Positions 1-8,011 of a stretch of DNA of 64,000 nucleotides are shown in pieces; the first letter of the stretch is position 1, and the number at the start of each line of letters is the position of its first letter. The notes beneath the pieces were generated by a model. The model made no database searches and was not told the DNA's origin. It was given only the letters and a program-made list of their open reading frames with translations. This stretch comes from Flavobacterium sp. 9AF (lineage in GTDB: Bacteria > Bacteroidota > Bacteroidia > Flavobacteriales > Flavobacteriaceae). The stretch covers positions 1,493,755 through 1,557,754 of the forward strand of contig NZ_LR733556.1 of NCBI RefSeq assembly GCF_902506265.1. The letters are read 5' to 3'. The translations under genes were made by a program, and so were the position numbers.

Positions 1-2
1 CA

Positions 3-2030
3 AAAGAAAAAACCCCCATCACTTTTACCAATATTTCTAAAGAAGAAATTGCAAAGCGAAATTTAGGGCAAGACATTCCGGTTTTATTAAATTACCAACC
101 TTCAGTAGTAACTACAACCGATGCGGGTAATGGTGTAGGTTATACTTATATGAGAGTGAGAGGCTCAGATGGGTCTCGAATAAATGTGACTCTAAATGGT
201 GTTCCTTTTAATGATAGTGAAAGTCATGGTACTTTCTTTGTAAATCTACCTGACTTTGCTTCTTCCATACAAAGTGCTCAGTTGCAAAGAGGTGTTGGAA
301 CATCAACAAATGGAGCAGGTGCTTTTGGAGCAAGTTTAAATATGGAAACCAAATCGCATCAAGAAAAAGCGCATGCCGAAATTGCGAATTCAGCAGGTAG
401 TTTTGGTACTCGAAAACATACGCTTTCTTTTGGTAGTGGTTTGCATAATAACTTCGAAATTAACGGACGTTTGTCTCAAATTGCTTCTGATGGTTATATC
501 GACAGAGCTTCTACAAATATGTTTGGTTATTTCTTTAATGCCAATTATGTAAAAGAAAATACCATTATAAAGTTGATTGCTTTTGGTGGAAAAGAAAAAA
601 CCTATCAAGCTTGGTATGGTTTAGAAGACGAAGAAATGTTAAAGAATAATCCTACCTATAATATTGCAGGAATGTATTATGATGAAAACGGGAATGTACA
701 ATTTTATGATAATGAAACCGATAACTATTGGCAAAATCATTTTCAATTGCATTGGTCCGAAAAATGGAATTCAAAATGGAGTTCTAATGTTTCTTTACAT
801 TATACAGCAGGAAAAGGTTTCTTTGAGCAATACAAAGAAGATGAAGATCTTACTGCATATAATTTACCAGATTTTAATGGGAACGTTATTTCAGATTTAG
901 TAAGACGCAGATGGTTGGATAATGATTTTTTTGGAGCTACCTTTTTCTTAAACTATAACAGTCAAAAAACAGATTTCCAAATTGGAGGAGCGGCTAATAG
1001 ATATTTAGGGAAACACTATGGTGAAGTTATAAAAACGCAATACTATATTCCAAATGCAAATCGATATTATGATAACTTTGGAAATAAAGATGATGTAAAT
1101 GTTTATAGCAAAATAAGTCAGGAAATTATAGATAAAGTAAATGTTTTTGCCGATTTACAATATCGAATGGTGTTTTATCAAGCAGACAGTTTTAAATTTA
1201 ATGATGTAAATGACACGTTTCGTTTCTTTAACCCAAAAGTGGGGTTAAATTATCAATTCAATGCGAATAACATGTTCTATGGATACTTTGGTATCGCTAA
1301 CAAAGAACCTCGAAGAGATGATTATGAAAATGAAAACGCAAAACCAAAATCGGAACGTTTAAATGATTTTGAGTTGGGTTGGAAATACGCTTCTAAGAAA
1401 ATAAAAGTGAATACCAATCTTTTTTACATGAAGTATAAGAACCAATTGGTTTTAACGGGAGCTTTAAATGATGTAGGTGCACCTGTATTTACAAATAGTG
1501 GTAAAAGCTATCGTTATGGAATTGAAATCGATGCCCAAATTCAACTAGTTGAAGGCTTGTTTTTTCAGCCGAATGTGACTTTAAGTCAAAATAAAAACCA
1601 AGATTTCTTTTTTCAAAGAGATGGTGAATTACAAAATTTAGGAGATACCAATATTGCGTATTCTCCAAATATTATCGCTGGAGGAAACATCACATATTTA
1701 CCTTTGAAAGGGTTGCAAATTTCACTATTGTCTAAATACGTTGGAAAACAATACATGGGTAATATTGATGCTGAAAAATCGGAATTAGAAGCTTATTTTG
1801 TTAATGATTTGAATGTAAATTATGAATGGAAAATTAATAAAGGAATTCAATCGATTGTTTTTTCTGGTTTAGTTAATAACATCTTCGATGTAAAATATAT
1901 TTCGAATGGTTATTTTTATACCTATGATGATAATCTTTCAAATCCACCAGCGATTACAACTATTGAAGGAGCAGGTTATTATCCACAAGCAGGCATTAAT
2001 TTTTTAGCAGGAATGACTGTGAAATTTTAG
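3..2030 (+). CDS. TonB-dependent receptor, 5' end cut by window
   Basis: The reading frame is open to the left window edge, so the N-terminus (signal peptide, any carboxypeptidase-like domain, TonB box) lies outside. What remains starts inside the plug domain: 'SKEEIAKRNLGQDIPVLL' and 'GSDGSRINVTLNGVPFND' are typical plug sequences. The rest is a beta-barrel rich in alternating aromatic/polar strands, ending in 'GMTVKF' with the terminal aromatic residue expected for Bam-dependent insertion. The protein should sit in the outer membrane and import a ligand using TonB/ExbBD energy. The substrate cannot be told from sequence; there is no SusD partner downstream, which argues against a classical SusCD glycan system and leaves siderophore, metal-chelate or cofactor uptake open. 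A strong hairpin terminator follows the stop codon. An internal ATG at 150 is not the true start. Confidence 0.93.
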   Translation, partial: KEKTPITFTNISKEEIAKRNLGQDIPVLLNYQPSVVTTTDAGNGVGYTYMRVRGSDGSRINVTLNGVPFNDSESHGTFFVNLPDFASSIQSAQLQRGVGTSTNGAGAFGASLNMETKSHQEKAHAEIANSAGSFGTRKHTLSFGSGLHNNFEINGRLSQIASDGYIDRASTNMFGYFFNANYVKENTIIKLIAFGGKEKTYQAWYGLEDEEMLKNNPTYNIAGMYYDENGNVQFYDNETDNYWQNHFQLHWSEKWNSKWSSNVSLHYTAGKGFFEQYKEDEDLTAYNLPDFNGNVISDLVRRRWLDNDFFGATFFLNYNSQKTDFQIGGAANRYLGKHYGEVIKTQYYIPNANRYYDNFGNKDDVNVYSKISQEIIDKVNVFADLQYRMVFYQADSFKFNDVNDTFRFFNPKVGLNYQFNANNMFYGYFGIANKEPRRDDYENENAKPKSERLNDFELGWKYASKKIKVNTNLFYMKYKNQLVLTGALNDVGAPVFTNSGKSYRYGIEIDAQIQLVEGLFFQPNVTLSQNKNQDFFFQRDGELQNLGDTNIAYSPNIIAGGNITYLPLKGLQISLLSKYVGKQYMGNIDAEKSELEAYFVNDLNVNYEWKINKGIQSIVFSGLVNNIFDVKYISNGYFYTYDDNLSNPPAITTIEGAGYYPQAGINFLAGMTVKF

Positions 2031-2053
2031 GCAAAATAAAAAATAATTTATAG

Positions 2054-2083
2054 AAGCTAGTTAATAATTAACTAGCTTTTTTG
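2054..2083 (+). terminator. Rho-independent terminator after the TonB receptor
   Basis: A perfect 11-bp stem (AAGCTAGTTAA at 2054-2064 pairing with TTAACTAGCTT at 2068-2078) with a 3-nt loop is followed by a T-rich run. It begins 24 nt after the receptor stop codon and separates that gene from the island promoter at 2096-2140. Confidence 0.88.
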
Positions 2084-2095
2084 TTTTTTGAAAAT

Positions 2096-2140
2096 CACTA
2101 TTTATAATGATTTTCTGAACGATAATTGAACCTAGTTTTG
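2096..2140 (+). promoter_or_regulatory. Island promoter with palindromic operator, copy 1
   Basis: CACTATTTATAATG (2096-2109) is a near-perfect inverted repeat. Exactly 23 nt later comes TAGTTTTG (2133-2140), a perfect match to the Bacteroidota -7 consensus TAnnTTTG. The same arrangement occurs twice at 13638-13713. If transcription starts about 12 nt after the first base of the -7 box, the palindrome is centred near -42, the usual position for an activator touching RNA polymerase. This promoter drives the 2163-7990 operon and supports the ATG at 2163 as start, because an upstream TTG at 2142 would lie at or before the expected transcript start. Confidence 0.72.
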
Positions 2141-2162
2141 TTTGAAATTAAAAATTAAAATT

Positions 2163-2558
2163 ATGGGACTAGCAGAAAAACGTTTAGCAGAACAAATTAA
2201 AACAGATTCATTACCAAGATTTGAATCTGATCTTCAAGAAATAACAGGATATTCGGTTAAAGTAGACATAGACTGGAATACTTTTACAGCATTTGATTCT
2301 TATCCTTTAAGTCGATTAGAAAATTATGTTTTTAGTGATGTAAAAGACGCTATAAAAAAGATTTGTCAAGACGAGATGGGCAAAGAAGCTTTGAAAGAAA
2401 AGTTAACAGCTATTCATATCACTAACACAGATAAAGATGAAGAATTCAAAATGGAATTGAAAGATTCAACTTTGTTTCTTACTGAACGATTATATGGTGA
2501 CACCTTTAGTAACCACATGGGCAATATGATAGTAGATTATATTGAGCCACAATTGTAA
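2163..2558 (+). CDS. Conserved-looking hypothetical protein, 131 aa
   Basis: I do not recognise a family. The product is a small, soluble, acidic protein (131 aa) with no signal peptide or membrane segment; it opens with an amphipathic helix (GLAEKRLAEQIKTDSL) and is predicted mixed alpha/beta. The ATG at 2163 is chosen over an in-frame TTG at 2142, because the latter adds only a low-complexity lysine-rich stretch and lies too close to the predicted -7 element. It is the first gene of the 2163-7990 unit, and its stop codon overlaps the next start by one base (TAATG), so the two products are probably made together in similar amounts and may form a complex. Function unknown. Confidence 0.75.
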   Translation: MGLAEKRLAEQIKTDSLPRFESDLQEITGYSVKVDIDWNTFTAFDSYPLSRLENYVFSDVKDAIKKICQDEMGKEALKEKLTAIHITNTDKDEEFKMELKDSTLFLTERLYGDTFSNHMGNMIVDYIEPQL

Positions 2559-3235
2559 TGGAATTGTCATTAATAAAAGAATTGCCAGCTATTTCTATTT
2601 CAGATATATGCAAGCAATTGACTAATTTTTCAAAGACAACAGTTGATAGCTCCGGTCTACCCAGTCTGGAGCTGTTATTACATAATGGAACATTCATTAT
2701 TGGAAAAATTGTAGATTTTCAAGAAAATTCTGGTAAACAATATATTTGGATTGAAAATAATATAGATTTTCCCGAAAAAACAAGTGTGCTCTTTTTAGAG
2801 GTTAATCAAATTATAGGAATTAACATTGTAGATTTTGAGTCTTATCTTAGATATAAAGAATTAAGTAAACCTGCTGAAATTATTGGTGCTTTGGAATTAA
2901 AAAGAACAAAGAAAAGTACAGAGGAACTGATTGAAGATCTTTTGGGTAAAACGATAACGATAAATCTTGATATAGATAATTTAATGGAAGAAGAACGTGC
3001 TGTAATTTATAAAGGACTTCATTTAATAACAACTGTCTTTCAACAGATTTTAAGTGAAGAAATCAATAAGTTAATTATTAGTCAAAATTTAAGCACCATA
3101 GACCTCACAATTTCAGATTCTTTAGAAGTAACTCTAAATAAAGAGCTACTTTCTATTTCATTGCAAAATAAAACTTTTGAAACAACTGTAAATCAAATTA
3201 AAATATTAAAAGAAAAAATAGAAAGTATCTTTTAG
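2558..3235 (+). CDS. Hypothetical cytoplasmic protein, 225 aa
   Basis: Family not recognised. Residues 40-90 have alternating beta-strand patterning around 'LLLHNGTFIIGKIVDFQ', which recalls a small beta-barrel of the Sm or PRC-barrel kind, but this is only a resemblance. The C-terminal 130 residues are mostly helical (EELIEDLLGKTITINLDIDN onwards), with no signal peptide or membrane helix. It overlaps the preceding gene by one base and is followed after 12 nt by the propeller-like protein gene, so it belongs to the same operon. The start is fixed by the TAATG junction. Function unknown. Confidence 0.72.
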   Translation: MELSLIKELPAISISDICKQLTNFSKTTVDSSGLPSLELLLHNGTFIIGKIVDFQENSGKQYIWIENNIDFPEKTSVLFLEVNQIIGINIVDFESYLRYKELSKPAEIIGALELKRTKKSTEELIEDLLGKTITINLDIDNLMEEERAVIYKGLHLITTVFQQILSEEINKLIISQNLSTIDLTISDSLEVTLNKELLSISLQNKTFETTVNQIKILKEKIESIF

Positions 3236-3247
3236 TTATATAAAAAC

Positions 3248-4930
3248 ATGAAGTATAAGTTAATAATAGAAAGAGAAGGCATAAATCAAGTAAAAGTATT
3301 TGAAAAACAAAAAGAGGGCTTTTATGCTAATAATTGGAATTTCCCTTTAAAAGGTGATGACGAACCTATTATTTTAAGTGAATTTTATAATGAAAATCAA
3401 TTTGTAATTATAAATTGGAAAGGTTGGATACGCTTATTTGATGCCAATTCGAAAACAGTATTATTAGACTATAATTTAAATGGAAATATCGATGCAAAAG
3501 CTGTTTTTTCGATTGATAATTCAAAAGTTTATATTGCTTTAAACGATAAAGAATACAAAACATTTTTAGCTACCCTATGTTTAGCTACTCATAAAATTCA
3601 ATTGCAAGAGTTAGGAAATTTTTTTAGTTCCTATTTGCAAATAAGAAATGATGGTTGTTTGCTTTTCTATAAACAAGATTGGAAATTTGAAAATAATAAA
3701 AAAATATATAGTCACGGTTTTACGGTTTATGATCCCTTAACTCAAAAAGAAAGCTATTATAATTTACCTCATGTTCCTCATTCTTCTTACGATATCGTTA
3801 AACCTTTTATCGGTACTCAAAAAAACATAGGCATAATGCCTTTCTATGGAAATGTAGCAGTTAAAAAAGGAGTGAATAAAAGTACTCTATTTGAATATAA
3901 AATAATACTTTTCGATTTACATTCTTTTGAAATAGAGCTCTTAAACGTAAGAGATTTTGAAGAAAGCCAATTAGGATGTTTTGATTATAATTCTAAAGAA
4001 TTAGCGAATCAATTTTTAAATCCGAAAGACGATGAAGAATATCAAGAAGCTTTAACCGAATTTTGTGACAATCTAAATGCTGTATTGTTTTTAAATGATG
4101 GTTTTTGGTTGTGCTGGAGAAGTGGTATTATGAGAAAAGTATATGAAGACAAAACGCTTTCCCCTTTATTAGTAACATCTTCAATGTCCAATATGTCTAT
4201 TGTAGGTATGCACGAGTTTACTACATTTCATTCTTATTTACATAAAATAGAAGATAAAAAAGTAGTCCTTTATGAACATTCAGATTATCATATTTTTGAT
4301 CTTCCAGAGATTGCAAATGTAAAAAGTGAAGTATCAATACCTATCCAATTAAAAAAAGTTACGATAGAAGAAATTGAAGAACTAAGTTATAGTAAAGAAA
4401 AAAGTAAAGAAATTGCTAATCTTGGAAAAATAATAATTCAAGCAGATGACTTATTTGATGAGGAAAATCTTATTTACATCTTAAAACAAATTGAAAGTAA
4501 GGTTGCTAATATAGCAGAATTAGGAATGGGAACTAAACTCGTTTTCCATATTGAAGATAAAAAAGGTAAGATTTTAAAAGAACAAGATTTCTTTGAAAAG
4601 GTAATAATACTAAAAAATGCACCTAAAACAGTTCAATCAATAATAGAAAAATTTTGTCAATATCCTAAAGCCAAGTATGTTTATAGAAATGACGAACAAA
4701 CAGCGCTCTGTTTTGCCGTTTTAGAATTAGCAAAACAAGGAGAAGCCTATTTAGAAACCGTATTATTTTATTTAACCACAATCGATTTAGATCATGATGT
4801 TTTTAATAGAGAAAACTTAATTCCTTATCTAGATGAAAAATATCCTAGAGATTTTTTATTAAAAAAGGTAAAATCTGTTTCAGAAGATTTATTAGAATGG
4901 TTAGAATATTACTGGGATGAAATGGATTAA
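3248..4930 (+). CDS. Beta-propeller-like hypothetical protein, 560 aa
   Basis: No signal peptide. The N-terminal 350 residues consist of repeated short beta-strand blocks ('FVIINWKGWIRLFDANSKTV', 'GCLLFYKQDW', 'GFTVYDPLTQK', 'DGFWLCWRSGIMRKVYE') like an irregular beta-propeller. From about residue 365 the protein turns into a charged helical domain (EEIEELSYSKEKSKEIANLG), ending with a short acidic tail. A cytoplasmic protein-binding or scaffold role is a guess from the fold pattern. It is the third gene of the operon, 12 nt after the previous stop, with 52 nt before the next gene. Catalytic motifs were not seen. Confidence 0.7.
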   Translation: MKYKLIIEREGINQVKVFEKQKEGFYANNWNFPLKGDDEPIILSEFYNENQFVIINWKGWIRLFDANSKTVLLDYNLNGNIDAKAVFSIDNSKVYIALNDKEYKTFLATLCLATHKIQLQELGNFFSSYLQIRNDGCLLFYKQDWKFENNKKIYSHGFTVYDPLTQKESYYNLPHVPHSSYDIVKPFIGTQKNIGIMPFYGNVAVKKGVNKSTLFEYKIILFDLHSFEIELLNVRDFEESQLGCFDYNSKELANQFLNPKDDEEYQEALTEFCDNLNAVLFLNDGFWLCWRSGIMRKVYEDKTLSPLLVTSSMSNMSIVGMHEFTTFHSYLHKIEDKKVVLYEHSDYHIFDLPEIANVKSEVSIPIQLKKVTIEEIEELSYSKEKSKEIANLGKIIIQADDLFDEENLIYILKQIESKVANIAELGMGTKLVFHIEDKKGKILKEQDFFEKVIILKNAPKTVQSIIEKFCQYPKAKYVYRNDEQTALCFAVLELAKQGEAYLETVLFYLTTIDLDHDVFNRENLIPYLDEKYPRDFLLKKVKSVSEDLLEWLEYYWDEMD

Positions 4931-4982
4931 TGATTATTTAATGGTTGATATAAGCGTTCTATGAAATACAAATTAGAGAAAT

Positions 4983-5624
4983 ATGAATCAATCTAATTAT
5001 ACAATTGAAAAAGTATTTAAAAATGCTATAAATCAAATAAATGAATTTACAAAACATCATAAAGAAGAGCATTTTTATGCCTTTGCGATAGATAGTGGTA
5101 TGTTATGTTTAAGTAGCGAAGAAGGATTTCAAAAAATTGTTGAACAATATAGTAAAGATTGGTTAGAATCAAATAAAAAGGCAAAATCAAGAGAACATCT
5201 ACTAGATGATGAAATTGAAATTATAAAAGACGAATATGAATTTTGTAAAAAAAGTACCATTGGTAAAAATCAATTAGATAGTAATAAAATTACTAACCTA
5301 GAGGAGTATATTGAATATTGGCTAAAAATTGAAAATAAAGTAAGAGAACGTAATCTAAGAAAAGGAAATCCATATATTAATGAAGAGCGTATTGAAGCAA
5401 TAAAATATAATACAGGAAATTGGCCTTATCAAGGTTTTGGAAATTTGAATTTTGAAAGTGATGAAACCTCTTATGAAACAAAAGAAAAAACTTTTAATTA
5501 TCAATCCTATAGAGAATTTACAGATAAACTTCTTGACCTTTTTGATAAAAATAAAGATATGGCTTTTTCACAGCTAAAACGAACACCTGATTTTAAAATA
5601 ATTAAAACGAGGCATATTTATTAA
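4983..5624 (+). CDS. DUF4303-like protein, 213 aa
   Basis: The N-terminal segment 'HFYAFAIDSGMLCLSSEEGF' and the later 'NTGNWPYQGFG' resemble the conserved strands of DUF4303 proteins, a family often found beside polymorphic-toxin immunity genes. This is recalled by pattern, not by search. The protein is soluble, 213 aa, with a lysine/glutamate-rich helical middle and no signal peptide. It is the fourth gene of the 2163-7990 unit. If the family assignment holds, an immunity-like or sensing role is plausible, yet no toxin gene is visible nearby, so a function should not be assumed. Confidence 0.62.
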   Translation: MNQSNYTIEKVFKNAINQINEFTKHHKEEHFYAFAIDSGMLCLSSEEGFQKIVEQYSKDWLESNKKAKSREHLLDDEIEIIKDEYEFCKKSTIGKNQLDSNKITNLEEYIEYWLKIENKVRERNLRKGNPYINEERIEAIKYNTGNWPYQGFGNLNFESDETSYETKEKTFNYQSYREFTDKLLDLFDKNKDMAFSQLKRTPDFKIIKTRHIY

Positions 5625-5636
5625 TACTTTAATAGG

Positions 5637-6800
5637 ATGAAAAAAAATATTTTAGAAATTGAAAATGAAGTAAAGAAATATAGTTCTCAAAATAAAGGAA
5701 AATACAATCTTATTTTTGAAAAGATTAGATCCTATAAATCTTCTGATTATACTGAAGATTATTATGAGTTCCAATCTTATATGCGTGGAATAACTAACAG
5801 CTATTTTGAGCAAATGATTCATGAATATAATGAATCTAAAAATATCGAGTTAAAGAAGGATTGTATTGCTATTGCTGATTATTTCTTAGATAGAAGGTAT
5901 GATGTTTTGATTCGTTTAGATGACGAGGAAGCCTTTGAAATTGTTTTGCAATACGCAGAAGACTTTTTAAAAGGAGAAACTTTTTTATTTGATCAACAAA
6001 AATATGTTAATGGTCAGTCTTTATTGGCATTAGCACAAGCCTATTATAACCCAAAATTCAAAGAGCGTGTTGTCGCTTTCTTTATAAATGCATTTGAAGT
6101 TGCCAAAAAATATGCTAAAGATAAAGATAAATATGGACTAAGTAGGACTAGAGAAGAGCCTGATGGTACAACTCTTTTAGAACTAGTTTCTGCCATTTCA
6201 TCTTTAAACCATAAGGATAGAAATCAATTTTCTGATTTAGTTTTTGAAATCTATTCATTTAGTTGTAAAGAAGAAAGAACTTATGAAATGAATCAAGCAT
6301 CAGGTTTTATAGCGCTTTTATTGCCTTTTTATAAAGCTTCATTTGATATGAAAATTATTGATGAAGCAATAAACGTAACAGGAAAGTTTTATAAAGAAAA
6401 TACTTTTGTACATCAAACACTATATACAAAATGGATTTTAGAAAAAAATGCAGCAGAAGCATTGGATTATTATTTGAATAAAGAAAATGAAAAATGGCCA
6501 AATTTTGCAATAATGGCATTAACCGATCTCTCTTGTAAAGAAGCTTTACCATATTTTATAGAAAAGCAAAAGGAAACAAAAGATCCACTACTTTGGGAAA
6601 TCTATGAAGAAGCTATACAAAGATTAAAAAACAACTACAAACCTTTACAAGTTGAAGACAGAATGATTCTATTAAATGGAAATGTAACCCCAACGCAACG
6701 TGCATTAGGTGCAGAATCGAATAATGTTTTTGTACAACGAGTAAAAAAGAAAATCAGTTATGATGATACTGTTTATGAAACCGATGATGATTCCAATTGA
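5637..6800 (+). CDS. Helical-repeat hypothetical protein, 387 aa
   Basis: The product is almost entirely alpha-helical, with paired helices of about 35 residues (for example 'EEAFEIVLQYAEDFLKG', 'SLLALAQAYYNPKFKERVV', 'NFAIMALTDLSCKEALPYFIEKQ'), like a HEAT/ARM-type solenoid, and no membrane segment. The last 50 residues are less ordered and end in an acidic tail (YETDDDSN). The gene starts 12 nt after the DUF4303-like gene in the same operon. Such solenoids usually bind other proteins; nothing shows a catalytic role. Function unknown. Confidence 0.68.
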   Translation: MKKNILEIENEVKKYSSQNKGKYNLIFEKIRSYKSSDYTEDYYEFQSYMRGITNSYFEQMIHEYNESKNIELKKDCIAIADYFLDRRYDVLIRLDDEEAFEIVLQYAEDFLKGETFLFDQQKYVNGQSLLALAQAYYNPKFKERVVAFFINAFEVAKKYAKDKDKYGLSRTREEPDGTTLLELVSAISSLNHKDRNQFSDLVFEIYSFSCKEERTYEMNQASGFIALLLPFYKASFDMKIIDEAINVTGKFYKENTFVHQTLYTKWILEKNAAEALDYYLNKENEKWPNFAIMALTDLSCKEALPYFIEKQKETKDPLLWEIYEEAIQRLKNNYKPLQVEDRMILLNGNVTPTQRALGAESNNVFVQRVKKKISYDDTVYETDDDSN

Positions 6801-6820
6801 ACTCTAGAAGATGAAACTAA

Positions 6821-7990
6821 ATGAAAACCAACGGGCTACTTTTAATACTATTCTTAACAACAATATATTCTCAAAATAAAAATATGGAAAATTATCAATA
6901 CGATAGAGAATTACTAAATGAAAAAGGTCAACGACATGGTACACTAGTATCGACAAGTTATTTGTTTGATGGTTTGGCTTACAGTCATATTTATGAAAAT
7001 GGTGTCTTGATGCAAACAACCGATTCTCGTTTTCAGATTGGGAATGAAAAAGAATTAGTAGGCAAGTATAAAGAGGGTATGCCATTTGAAGGTTATTTCG
7101 TTTCTGAAAATGAGCTTGAAATTCCAGAAATAACCTATTATGAAAAAGGAGTTTTTCAAACAAAATATACGACTACAATAATGGCATTAATGGAAGTAGA
7201 AATGACAGGAATAAAGCCAAAAATGATTAAATCTACTTATAAAGACCAAAAACTTTGGCAAGGAATACATCATAAAGGTTTTAAAATGGATGGTTCAAGT
7301 CTTCTAGCAACCGAATACTATGAAAACGGAGTAATTACAAATGTTGATCTTTGGATCTTAGCCATGCATTATGCCGAACTTATAAAAATTAAGTTTTTAC
7401 CCAATGGTTACGAAATTTATAGTGAAGGTAAAGATGACCCTGAAGGTGATCCAGAAACAGATACAAGACCTGCGAGTATTGCAGTACAATTTACTGATAC
7501 AAATAATGATAATGGAAACGTAAGTTTTAGTATAGCTAATAAATTGGTAGCAAAGTATCAATTTAGTAAGCAAGATCTTTTAAGTAAAATAGATTGGGTT
7601 CAAAAAATGATAATTTATTCTTTATCAGAAGATGATACTATTTTACTAACTAACAAATTTAATTTTGAAGGCGATGATAAATTCGAGAAAGAATATCCCT
7701 ATTCCAATAAAAATATGATGCTTGGGTTTTATACCAACTTAATCTATAAACCCATTCCTATCTTTACTCCTAAAAAGGATAATGATTATTTGAAAATTTT
7801 TGATTTTAAAGAAGAAACGATTGAAAATACTTTTTTAATTATCAATGAAGAAGGAAAACCATTTATGGGCACTTTTATTGAAAAAGAGACAGTCACTTAT
7901 AAGCTTTCCAAATATGAAAATTATAAAGTTGTAGAAACAAAAGATCAATTATCATTTGAAGATATTAAAAGAATATGGTTTGTTGAATAA
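6821..7990 (+). CDS. Exported MORN-like hypothetical protein, 389 aa
   Basis: The N-terminus 'MKTNGLLLILFLTTIYS' is a short signal peptide, so the product is probably exported to the periplasm or surface. The first 170 residues contain short strand repeats built around 'Y.NG' or 'Y.KG' ('YENGVLMQT', 'YKEGMPFEGYF', 'YEKGVFQTKY', 'YYENGVITN'), a MORN/antitoxin-YwqK-like pattern. No lipobox is seen. It is the last gene of the rightward operon; its stop is followed by a convergent hairpin (7989-8011) shared with the end of the leftward operon. It is the only clearly exported product of this unit. Function unknown. Confidence 0.66.
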   Translation: MKTNGLLLILFLTTIYSQNKNMENYQYDRELLNEKGQRHGTLVSTSYLFDGLAYSHIYENGVLMQTTDSRFQIGNEKELVGKYKEGMPFEGYFVSENELEIPEITYYEKGVFQTKYTTTIMALMEVEMTGIKPKMIKSTYKDQKLWQGIHHKGFKMDGSSLLATEYYENGVITNVDLWILAMHYAELIKIKFLPNGYEIYSEGKDDPEGDPETDTRPASIAVQFTDTNNDNGNVSFSIANKLVAKYQFSKQDLLSKIDWVQKMIIYSLSEDDTILLTNKFNFEGDDKFEKEYPYSNKNMMLGFYTNLIYKPIPIFTPKKDNDYLKIFDFKEETIENTFLIINEEGKPFMGTFIEKETVTYKLSKYENYKVVETKDQLSFEDIKRIWFVE

Positions 7991-8011
7991 CTATTTTCCA
8001 ACGAAATAGTT
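7989..8011. terminator. Hairpin between convergent island operons
   Basis: AACTATTT (7989-7996) pairs with AAATAGTT (8004-8011) around a 7-nt loop, exactly between the stop codons at 7990 and 8010. There is no clear T-run on either side, so termination efficiency is uncertain. Position and symmetry suggest a shared bidirectional transcript end. Confidence 0.45.
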